Assembly: GCF_026210795.1 (NCBI RefSeq)
Contig: NC_089455.1
Span: 2,728,001-2,792,000 of the forward strand
Direction of reading: 5' to 3'
Origin: Rhizophagus irregularis
Lineage: Eukaryota; Glomeromycota; Glomeromycetes; Glomerales; Glomeraceae
Length of the DNA: 64,000 bases
In this document: positions 24,421 through 34,415 of the stretch, piece by piece
Layout of the letters: every line of letters begins with the position of its first letter
How positions within the stretch are numbered: the stretch's first letter is position 1
Made by a program: the position numbers and the translations under genes
The notes under the pieces: model-generated
What the model saw: the letters and a program-made list of their open reading frames with translations, nothing else
What the model was told of the DNA's origin: nothing
Databases searched by the model: none

Positions 24421-25462
24421 CCTGATGATTTTTATTATATATTAGGGGACCAAAAAACATAATTGAATGAGAAAAAAACAAGTTCGATATGGAATTCGTG
24501 TTGGATACTTTTATAATTTTATGATCATTTAAGATAGCGGCTTTGAAAGATTTATCCAAATCTTCAATGGGACGTTTTCTACTGATGGATGGACCCATAA
24601 TTTGTATATAGCATCCATTTTTGAGCTCAAGAAAAATAGAATAGTTCGTCAACAAAAAACACAGGGCTTCTTGACCGATTCTATTTATTTTGAAAAATAA
24701 TAATTAGTTATGCTTTTTATACATTAATTAAATATAAATTTTGCAAAAGCCAACCTTGTATAAAGTTTCAACCAAGCGTATGATTTCTTCATCAAATCAG
24801 TTGTAGTATTTAATGTACAGATTTGATATCCTTTCGGATTTTTAATTATAGATTTATTAGACTTAGTAAACCCAAATCTGCCTACGTTGATTATCGGTTC
24901 ATGTCTATTTACTAAAAAATGAATGGACATATCTATTGTCTACAAATTAATATCGTTCATTAGTAAACGTTCACTCAAAGAAATAAATCAATATAAATTC
25001 TCACCGTATCTAGACCTATTTGTTCTTTTCGTATATTTTCCACAATCTCTTGCTTTTCCTTTGTAATCAGTGGGAAGTCTTTACAGGTATTAGAGCTTAC
25101 AATAGTCGTTCGGAAGAGGTGCTTATACTCCTCTTCATCGTCTTTTTTAATTAAATCAATATCACGAGCAGATGATTGAAGTAAATCATACAAAAGTGTA
25201 AGATTTGAATAATTAGTCTTTAGTGTAGCATTAGCAATTGTATTATTCATTAGAATATTTTATTATAGTGGTTAAAAACTTTTGTGATTTTTTCGCGTAT
25301 GTCATAAATACAGAAATATAAAAGATCGTCTTCATGAGTGAGATCGATATTTTTGTTGGCCAATCAATGGCTTTTATCGATCTTTTTTTTTACGATAAAA
25401 AAAAAAATTTACTTTTATTTTTAAATTGATAAAAAAAAATTACCTTTATTTTTAAATTTAGT

Positions 25463-28400
25463 ATGCCTTTAAGAAGAAGCAGTAAAAGCAAGAATAGAAG
25501 CTTAAATTTATGACAACGAAAAGAACAAGTTCGTAATAATGTAACTAATATAGACAATACAATTAATGATGTAGCTACTGAATTAAAAGGTAACGAATTT
25601 AAATAATTTAAAATATTATATCTTAAATTAAAAATAACTTTCTTTAAATGTTCAGATAATAATGACGATGCAAATGAGAGTGGATTTGAACATTACACTG
25701 AATATAATGAAACTGATTATGTTGATAGTGAGAACGAAAATAATTATGTTGATAGTGATGATGAAAATAATTATGTTGATAGCGACAATGAAAGTGATGA
25801 TAGTGATAATGAAAATAATTATATCGAAAGTGATGATGACGAAAGTGATGATGAAAATGATTATGTTGATAGTGATAATGAAAATAATGATGTTGTTAGT
25901 GATAATGAAGTTGAACACAAAAATTTTGAAGGTTCTGAAAATATACTTGAAAATAATACATTACCAAATTCTCCTTTTGATGGTGAATTTGGACCTTATT
26001 TTTCATCAAGTACTTCTGCCTCAATATTTGCTTGGATTACTAAACATATGATAAGTAAGTAAAATTAATTAATAAATTAATATTTTGTCTAAGATATTAT
26101 TTAATATTTTAAAACGTTTTATTGTCAGCAACAAATGCGTATGAAGACTTGGTTAAAATTTTAAACCACCCAAATTTTGATGTCAAAGAAGTTCCTACGA
26201 ATATTAGATACTTTAAAAAAAATAGTCGAGCTAGATTACCATTGTTAACAGTCAAGAAATACACTATACCCATATCTAACATGAAAACACAATCTACTTC
26301 TCAGCCTTTTAGAGAGGCATATGCAATATCATTATTTGATATCATAAAAAAAACTTTATCTAACCCACTTTTAATTTCTAAAATGTATAATGGTCCAGGA
26401 ATTGAAGTAGAGAATAAAAGTGAATTTTGGCATGGTGAACATAATATTATGATAAATTCAGGTATTTTTTTAAATATTTGGTATTCATTAATTATAAATT
26501 ATATTAATATTATTTAACTAAAATATATTATTATTTGTTTATTTAGTTGAATATTTTACAGGAGACTTTGTTCATATTATGGCATCAAATCAATTAAATT
26601 GTATGAGAATAACGTCTATAATTCTACATAACAGTAGATTAAAGTTAAAATTGCAGAGATTTTTAACTTTTGATGAACTTCCAGCTCAATATCAAACAGC
26701 TGATCGTTATTCTAATAGTAGTAATAAAAGATGGTTATTAGAAGATAAACCTATAATAGTTGAACCTGAAGTTATAGTTGGTAAAACATCAGTATGGTTA
26801 CAAGATCAAGAAGAGCCTAATTATTATACATATATTGTTGCTGAAATTTTATATAATTATCAAAACAAATGGAAAATCAGAAATATATGTTATAGATTTA
26901 AACATCCATCAGAATATTGTCCTTTTCCTCAAAATCCACATAATTTACCAATGTGGAAAATATTTATAGATCTTTATTATGATGATTTTGGCACTTTTCG
27001 AAATGTATATTATTCATTAGGTGGTGTTTACATACAAATTGGCAATATGCCATTTTCAATGAGAAAACTTTTAAAAAATCATTTTATTATAGGATTTGTT
27101 CCTTTTGGTGGAAACTTTAAAGAATTTATTAGTCCATTTTTACAAGAATTAAAAGAATTAGAAAAAGGAAAAGTTTTTAATATTCAAGGTAAAAATATAT
27201 TGGTAATAGCAGGTCTTGGTATTGTTACTGCAGACCTTCCACAGGGAAATGATTTAGTAGGAGTTATGAGACATAATGCTAAAAGAGGCTGTCGTTCTTG
27301 TAAAATTGAAAATCATAATTCTTTAAAATCTTTTGATGATATATCTAAAGAATTGCGATATCATCATTTAATGGATGATGAATTTGACCTTATATTAAAT
27401 TCAGATTCATTAACAATTCAAAGGAATTTATGTTCAAAATTTGGGTTAAAAAATCAGAAACCAATATTAGATAATTTAATACGTGATCAACTTCTTCAAT
27501 CACCCCAAGATATCTATCACGCTATTGCTGGTAAAATATTAAAATTAATGGATTGTACATTTAATATGTTTAATTCAAATGGAAATAATGAATTTATTAA
27601 AAATTGGAAGTTATTTGAAATGCCTATACAATGGCATAAATTACCAAATCCAATTACACATAGACAAAGTTTTATGATGTCAGATAGATTGCGTTTAGCT
27701 ATGGTTTTACCACATATTCTTTGACAATATTTACAAATTAAACATTTAAAAAACAATTCACTTATTGAATTACAAGAAAATCTGTCTGTTAATACAAATA
27801 GAATTATAGATAAATTAATTCAATGTTGGGTAGTAGTAGCAAAATGTGCTAAACTTTGTTTTAGTTTATTTTTTAATAATGAATCATATAAAATTTTGAA
27901 TGATTTATTAAACCAAGAAGCAATTTTACTTACAAAGGTATTAATTAAAATTAAATAATATTATTAATTATTATATAATATTAATTAGAGTATTATTTTA
28001 TTAATTTTATAGATTTTTCCTCAAGATTTTACTAATCTTCCTAATTTACATATTAATGGTCATTTACAACATCATGCTAAAACATTTGCTACATTAGTAA
28101 ATAGTGCTGTTGGAGTTAAAGAAATGGTTCATAAAATATTTAAAAATACTGTTTCACATACAAATGGAAAAATGATAGAAAAGAATCTAATAAAAAGATA
28201 TAATACTTTACAGGCATTACGTAATATCATAGATGGTACTTTGGATTCTCATTATAATAATTTTTTGGGAAATGGTTATTTTCAAGACAATATTTTTAGA
28301 TTATTGCTTTCTTCTTGGTTTGCTACATCAGCAACTATTTCTAATACTGAAAAAATAGGTATGTTTTATTATTAATTTATTTAACTGATTTTAATTTTAA

Positions 28401-29040
28401 TTTTCACTTATTAAAAAATTTTATTATATAGCAATTAATGAAGCAGTTGAATCCCCAGATGATTCTATTTATGAAATTCGGCTACAAGCTAAATGGAAAC
28501 AATATAAGATTTTGCAAAATAATTTTGAAACAAATATATCAATTAATGGTAATATTTACTATGGTCTTAAAACAGCTTATAAAGAATACTTTAACTTTAC
28601 AGAATATCTTCATAATACCAAAATTATTTATTTTAATTATATTTCATATAAGGTATTAAACCAAGATGGTGAATCATCAATAATACAAATAAGTGTTGGA
28701 AATGTAGTAGAACTTGAAGAGGAATTAGAAGGGAATTCATATGCAATAGTACAAGCCATTTTTTTACGTACGTATAATAATGCTAAAAAGCATGCCCTTT
28801 TATTTTTTAAAATGGTTTGAAAAAATTGAAGGAAGAAATGGTATTGATTCTCTAATGATGTGTCGAAAATACAAAATATGTACAGAAAGGAAAAAATGGC
28901 ACAATGTTTTTCCTATTTCTTTTGTAACTTCCATGCCTAAAGTCCATTTTGTTCATCAATGTGTTAATGACTGTTCAGTAAGAAATCATAATCTATCACA
29001 ACCTTACTTACTAAATGAATTTTTTTATAATGCAATATAA
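25463..29040 (+). pseudogene. Tnp2/CMC (EnSpm-CACTA)-like transposase gene
   Basis: Exons, approximately: 25463-25592, 25656-26052, 26129-26462, 26562-27940, 28012-28360, 28431-28792 and on to 29040. The N-terminus is basic. Exon 2 is a run of acidic DSDNENNYVDSD repeats followed by FDGEFGPYFSSSTSASIFAW. The core carries LYYDDFGTFRNVYYSLGGVY, FVPFGGNFKEFISPFLQEL, DLPQGNDLVGVMRHNAKRGC with CRSCKIENH, and LPNPITHRQSFMMSDRLRLA. The C-terminal part includes NLPNLHINGHLQHHAKTF and ends HFVHQCVNDCSVRNHNLSQP. Two in-frame TGA codons (25511-25513 and 27722-27724) each fit a CGA-to-TGA change, and one further shift near 28795 is likely, so the gene is dead. It diverges from TERT with 212 bp between the starts. 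I did not find its terminal repeats. The superfamily call is from motif memory; Plavaka-like is the alternative. Confidence 0.75.
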
Positions 29041-30060
29041 AATAAAGTTCAGAGTTAATTTCTATAAATTATTAATATCAAGTAGTAAAATTAAATATTT
29101 TTAATTATTATTTCAATATTTAAAATAATTTTCCTAAACTTACAAAATTCAAATTTTATTGAATATTCTCAATTTTAGCAGATCGACACATTTTTTTTCT
29201 TTTAAGTAACGAAATTTAAACCTTTTTTTGTAGATATCATCTTGGCTGATGTGGATTGCAGCATTTCAAGGTATTTAACTTCGAAATTCATCATATAAAT
29301 ATGTTTTTTATTTTAATTTTAGGTTTCAACATCTTGCTAGTATTTATTTTGAAGAAAGGAAATGCTTACTAAATTTTCGAATTAAGATTATCAAAATATA
29401 TACACAGGTCAAATGCTGACAAATCGGCATCCAATCGGATGCCAATAGTCATCCTTATTTGGTGATCGGATGCCAGTTAGGCGGTCAATTAATGGCGCAA
29501 ATCAGAATATAACCGGATGTGCCAATTATAATATTACATAATAAAAATAAATCACACCCGGCACTATTTAATTTGACCACTATTTAATTTGTCAAATTAA
29601 ATATAACCAGTATCTTCTGATTGCTAATAGAACCTTCCGATTGTAATTAATTGTTTAATAGAAATGCGCTGATTTGAATTGATTGCAAATATTATATTTA
29701 TTATTATTCTAATACAATAATTTAAAATACAATCTATCAATAAGCTAATTTGATAAATCCTACATATACTATCTATCCAATGAACCTACCAAAACATACA
29801 AAAGAAAAGAATACATTAGTATTATTTACTAATATTTCCAATTTAAAACATCTCCCCTTCTTTTCTATGGGCCGTTTTATTAGTTTCAAGGTACCTGGTA
29901 GGCCCTACAATAAAAAAAGAAAGTGGAACGTTAATAAAGCTTACTAGCGTTCTCAATTTAAAAAAACTCCCCTCCTACTTTTAATAATTACCTCTCAGGG
30001 GGTTCCTTTGGTTCTGAAGGTCCTATAATAAAAAAATTTTTAGATAAGAAAAATGGCGTT
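29041..30060. other. Spacer with no supported gene
   Basis: AT-rich sequence. A perfect hairpin GGCATCCAATCGGATGCC lies at about 29425, with GGATGCCA repeated near 29436 and 29470, probably a remnant of a small transposon end. The frame at 29750-29947 has no recognisable content. Confidence 0.5.
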
Positions 30061-30660
30061 GGTATAATTTAATAATGCTAACATCACCATACCCACCAAA
30101 GACACTTATCGTTCTAAGAGAAAATACTCCAAGACGCTGACCTACAGAAAAAAAAGTCCAGGTGCTGTTCAATGTTGAGAAATCCCACCAAAGAAGTCCA
30201 AGAAGTCAACGTCCGAAGTCCAATGCCAAAAGATCCAGTACTTACAGAAAAAAAGAAAGGTGAAAAACTAATAAAAAATTAAAGAAAATATGTAAGTTTT
30301 GAAGTATCAAATCAAAACTTGCCATACCCCAAAGCTGAAGAAACTGATACCTACAAAAAAAAGAGGAATTTAAAAAAAAGAAAAAATTAAAATAAAATTG
30401 TAAGTTCTGAACCGAAACTTACCAAATCCAAGATCCGATTCAAATAAGCCGGTATCTAAAAAAGGAAATGAAAGTTTAAAACGATTTTTTTAAAAATACA
30501 TCCCCCCCTTGAAACCGATATCTATAAATAAAAATTAAAAAGTTTTTTCAAAAGAAAAATTTACTAAAAAAGTTAAGTTTCGAAGTTAACTTACCGATCC
30601 AAAGCGCAAAAATCTAAGCTGATACATACCTAAAAAACGAAGCCATGAGAGTAATTTTTT
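30060..30660 (-). other. Array of intron-like units with hairpin splice donors (minus strand)
   Basis: On the minus strand, polypyrimidine tracts ending in TAG or AAG, short exon-like blocks and GTAAGT or GCAAGT donors alternate. Examples are exon-like blocks 30456-30424 and 30350-30323 (33 and 28 nt). Directly after each donor the sequence folds back on it: GTAAGTT pairs with AACTTAC (30400-30422), GCAAGTTTTGA with TCAAAACTTAC (30292-30322), and TAAGTT with AACTTA (30574-30593). No long open frame runs through it. The same architecture recurs at 56940-59400. Confidence 0.5.
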
Positions 30661-32262
30661 TAAAGGAAAAATTTTTTTTTAAGTTTATTAACGCTAAAAA
30701 GATTATCTTTCAGCACAAATCATAATTGACTAGTCTGATCTACCGATTGATTTATTTTGCTTTGACAATTCACATGCAAAAATTGTCAACAAACTTTACT
30801 GACGTAACTGACCGTAACGTCACTGCTAAAAAAAGAAAAAGTCTGTACCCCTAATTTTCTATATACCATTTTAATATATCACATTGACAAATAAAGTCTA
30901 ATTGGCATAATTGTTGGTTTGGCAACAATAAGTAAATTTCTGATTGCTTCTTATTTTACATGTTGAAGATCTGGATTTCCCAACCGGCAGATATAGATTA
31001 GGATTCCCATTCCATTTTTATTGGATAGGAACGCATGTCTTATACATTTTTCTATTTTGTGTATCATTTTTTGTTTGTAATACGACAAAAAAAATATTTT
31101 AAGTTTTCTTATGTAATATGTAATATTATTAGCTCCTTTTTTTTAAAAAAAAAAATTTTTAAAGTATTTTGAAAGATTTTTTTTTGCTATAAAATAATTT
31201 TTTTTATCGAAATTGATGAGAGGAGATGGTTTTTATTGGCTAAATTTTCATATAAAAAAATACATTATGTCATGGCAAAAAAATGTTTTCATCGGGCTAC
31301 TACCATAATATTCAATCCGATGAAGGCATTGTGTTGAATTTAAATTCTCCATGACTTTTATCGAAGTTATATTCAATTTAGTGTTATGATAAAATCAGTA
31401 AAGGGAGAGAAAAACTTTCACACACAATAAATTTTAGTATAATTGAGATATCTCACTGACAGATCCGCGTTCATGATTGACCAGAATATTGTCTCAGAAT
31501 ACTAAAGATTGGTTGCAATACGTTACCATTATGTAAGTTACCGGTTACAAACTTTTGCTCATTTCTTTATTCCAATTTAAATGTGATTTACAAAATAGCA
31601 ACATAAGATCACTGACAAATTAAAATAAATTGTTAAGTTCGTAAACAAATACTTAACAATCTCTACATTTGTAAGAAATTAAATTTACTGCCAGGTTCAA
31701 TTTAATTTTTTTTCGCTAAATCATATAAATGATAAAAATGTAAATTATAAAATAGTAGTAATAATAATAATTCAATAATTCGTTAAAACGTGGAGATGTG
31801 ACGTACTTAATAAATTTTTTAACAATCCGCAAGACCTTTACCATGAACAAAAAAAGCTAGATAAATAACAATCGCTGAAAATGTCAGGGGTAAAGTTTGT
31901 TTCGTAATGACAAATATAAACTCGTGTGATTTATTATGTCAGATCGAACACTGCTTTATTTGATGAAAATTGCCCCATAAAATAGTTTTTGACAAAGAAT
32001 TTGAACTTTTTTTCGTGTTTCAAGCGTGTACTTTATTCTGATTCATTTGTGATCAGAAGATTCTTCGCGTAGTTAATGCGGTTACTGCATTAATATAAAT
32101 GTAAGCTGATTTCCACACTCTTTCTAAATATTCTAAATAAAAATAGCCCCCAAAAAAAAATCTAAAAATGCTACATCAAAAAGTATGTAGCTAAATAAAT
32201 TTCTTAATAAATAATATCTCGAATAAATTATAAACCATAACTTAATATTCTTTTCTTCTATT
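30661..32262. other. Spacer with no supported gene
   Basis: AT-rich sequence with poly(T)/poly(A) runs and no open frame of note. I saw no TIR pair, tRNA or repeat array here. Confidence 0.5.
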
Positions 32263-33760
32263 ATAGGATTAGGTGGTACGGTTGCAGAAGGATCAAAACA
32301 ACCTATAAAAAAAAATAGAAGTTCATTTAATACAAATGAAGCAAAAACTAAGAAAAATAAATCTATAGAGGAAATATCCTCAGACTTAGAAACTGTCGCA
32401 AAAGAAAATGAACAAGCATTAGCTATAACAAACAGAAGTTTACCTGAAGCAATATCTAAAAAAAACATATTCGTCATGGTAATTCCCCCAGAAATAGAAA
32501 CTGCTGTTATAGAAGAATCTCAACAAGAAAAGAATGCTCTGAAAAAAAGAAGTCTACCTAATACCGTTGAATCAAGATTTAAGAAAAAAAAATCTATACA
32601 AGAGATTCCGCCTGACATAATAGATTTAGAGACAGTCGAAGGACCTGAACAACAAGGGCAAGGTTTGTCAAAAGAACAAAACTATTTGCTATGAATATTT
32701 AGAATGAAAAACTAACGTGTTTTCAAACGAAAAGAAAATTTAAGTTTATTCGATTTTGATAAAATAACGAATGATATTCCTATATTAATTCCAGATCGTC
32801 CAAACATGTAAGTAAACTACTGTTTGGGACACATTTATCACATCTTACATTACACTTATACCTTTAATGCCCTTACTAATTAGGATATACCTCTTTTTTT
32901 TTTCTAAAGGAGAAACAATTTAGAATCATACACAGAATTTGAAATTGCCGATTTTGTTGCAGATCATCCATCAATATTGGAGCTGGCTAGTGTTCTTAAG
33001 GAATCTAAAAGCGTAACGGCTAGAAATTCTAGAAATTGTAAATTGCCAGCTCTTTCTCTTCAGGTATAGTAAATATTTATAATTCATTTTAATGTAAATT
33101 TATTTTGAATTAAAAGTCTATCATTATTTAGAAAGAAAAAGATATAAATAATAAACTTTTGATCGAAGAACTCAAGCTCCTATTTCTAAAGTGTCGAAAA
33201 CTGAATTCGCATGTTTTTAATGCGATTATTTGTGCAATTTATCCAGATTTGAGGGATAAACTTCATCAGGAAACAGCAAAGAATATTCATCACGAATGCG
33301 TATTAAAAATGGCAGACTATAGGCACAAATATGTGAAAAAAATATCAGAAATGGTGAATACTTATATAAAAGATGAAGAATAAGAATCAAAATAAATTAC
33401 TATTGATTATTGTATTATTATTAAATAAAAATATTAACCAAATTTATAGAAAGGTTACGGTTGAAGAATACATTGGCGATTCGTGGAGAAACATTTTATT
33501 TATGCATCCTCGTGCTATTTAAAAAGATGAATTTGAATCGTCAAAAGATGATCAAGAACAACTTAAAAAATTTGTAATAGAATCATTTAAAATCGTTCTT
33601 GATTATGAACTACTAGATAAAGATGGCGCAGACGTTGATCTTCCTGGGGATAAAATCAAAAAAACTTTAGATCATATTACCTTAGGAATTAAAGTTCATT
33701 CTGTATCAAAGCATGATATTGTAAACACTTTAGATCTCAAAAATTGCTTAGGTAATTTTT
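32263..33760 (+). pseudogene. Hypothetical multi-exon gene, Lys-rich N-terminus, probably broken
   Basis: A frame opens at about 32263 (GLGGTVAEGSKQPIKKNRSS) and continues through VMVIPPEIETAVIEESQQ to a stop at 32693. It is rich in Lys, Glu and Ser and holds a degenerate internal repeat (RSLPEAISKKN, then RSLPNTVESRFKKKK), so it is probably disordered. Further exon-like blocks follow: FDFDKITNDIPILIPDRPN (about 32744-32806), NNLESYTEFEIADFVADHPS (about 32914-33063), KLLIEELKLLFLKCRKLNS to YIKDEE (33130-33383), and KVTVEEYIGDSWRNILFMHP to NTLDLKNCLG (about 33451-33750), which has a TAA at about 33521. Splice sites can be proposed but not all phases fit. The block LIEELKLLFLKCR resembles the gene at 16580-17173. 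I do not recognise the family. Confidence 0.45.
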
Positions 33761-33769
33761 TTTCGCAAC

Positions 33770-34415
33770 AAAATAGATGTAATTGTTAAAAATAAAAATA
33801 TTTCCAAATATTAAATTCGGTGTTTTTGTGCTATAAGTAATGTTCCATCAAGTTTTATTTGGTAACGGAATTTTACACAGTGATTCAATGCCGTTCATAC
33901 ATAAAGAGTTATGTATCGAGATTTTCAAACAAGAGACTTAAGAGACTTGATTAAAGAATCTTTACTTTAGCCAAAAAAGTTTTTAATGTGAAAATTTGGG
34001 AAAATTCTGACGTAAAGTTGTTGTTTGAGGAATTGCGCCTCCTTCTTTGAGGTGTTTTTAAAAAAAACGGAAGTAAACTATTAACTTTCGTAAAGGAATA
34101 TCTGCATTAGAAAATGCTTCTATCGAATCCTTTATCACTTCTTTTTTTGATGCTATAGCAAGTAGTTTGTATTGTTTGCTGACTTTTGGCTTTTTCCTTT
34201 GTTTCAAAAATAATTTTTTGGGAAGCATGCTTTTTGTTAATTTATGTTTCCATTCTACTGAGATCACATACAAAAAAGTAATCCATTATCAGCACGAAAT
34301 ACATAATCTTTAACTCGTGTATGAACTTTTATTGCACTGATTTTTCGATATAGGATAATGACTTGCCCCCCTTAAAATTTATACTGCAGAAAATTTTGCG
34401 AATATGTCATATATA
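33770..34415. other. Spacer with a possible minus-strand coding scrap
   Basis: A 71-residue minus-strand frame (34273-34058) reads KLTKSMLPKKLFLKQRKKPK and KEVIKDSIEAFSNADIPL. It could be an exon, but there is no neighbour to join it to. Confidence 0.3.

Larger units (their letters stand above)
20774..24424. mobile_element. CAGGAA-ended element inside TERT exon 3, carrying a trihelix gene
   Basis: The outer 38 bp form an inverted repeat with 34 matches (left CAGGAAATTATATAGTGCGA, right reverse complement CAGGAAATTTTATAGCGCGA). It is flanked by AT at 20772-20773 and 24425-24426. Removing the element and one AT rejoins TERT in frame as NKNH-DGELWHGLPKDH. Both arms are filled with TTTCGAAATATTACG-type satellites (20800-21250 and 23805-24420). 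The centre holds a five-exon trihelix-like gene. No transposase is visible. The element at 56453-60984 has the same ends and the same AT duplication. I cannot assign it to a superfamily. A longer TIR including the flanking ATCATC with no duplication is possible but would not restore the frame. Confidence 0.8.
17273..25250 (-). pseudogene. TERT: Telomerase reverse transcriptase, 19 exons, split by a 3.65-kb element
   Basis: Hand-spliced exons on the minus strand: 25250-25005, 24939-24755, 24680-24425 continuing 20771-20738 across the insert, 20671-20511, 20428-20309, 20235-20203, 20124-19966, 19888-19772, 19695-19369, 19289-19092, 19018-18931, 18838-18690, 18617-18486, 18397-18217, 18137-18057, 17989-17920, 17852-17683, 17609-17510 and 17435-17273. 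All phases agree and give 989 residues. Motifs in order: TEN domain (LYTRIGQEALCFLLTNYSIF, then NGCYIQIMGPSI), GLPKDHILN, YIFPKQFNLKNVFT, LLNTYCPI, motif T (ELIWWIFECLVIPLL), motifs 1/2 (LKFLPKD, LRPIVNMKRP), A (YFAKVDIKCCFETID), B' (GIPQGSVLSSLLCSIYYG), C (HFDDFLYIS), E (FPWCGILIDTRNL), and a C-terminal extension with FYDTSLNTRETTLLNIYQNF. It should copy the telomerase RNA template at chromosome ends. No frameshift is seen apart from the insertion after His-229, which adds an early stop, so this copy is probably inactive. Motif C has FDD where VDD is usual. Confidence 0.93.

Noticed and set aside
20774-24424. Reading the insert in TERT as a large intron
   Set aside because: No GT donor lies at the border, an in-frame TAG follows within five codons, and the TIR plus AT duplication explain it better.
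25652-25918. Minus-strand Ile/Phe-rich frame and a second plus-strand frame
   Set aside because: Shadows of the acidic DSDNE repeat exon of the Tnp2-like gene.
33262-33275. CATCAGGAAAC as a third CAGGAA element tip
   Set aside because: No inverted partner was found and it lies within a coding-like exon.
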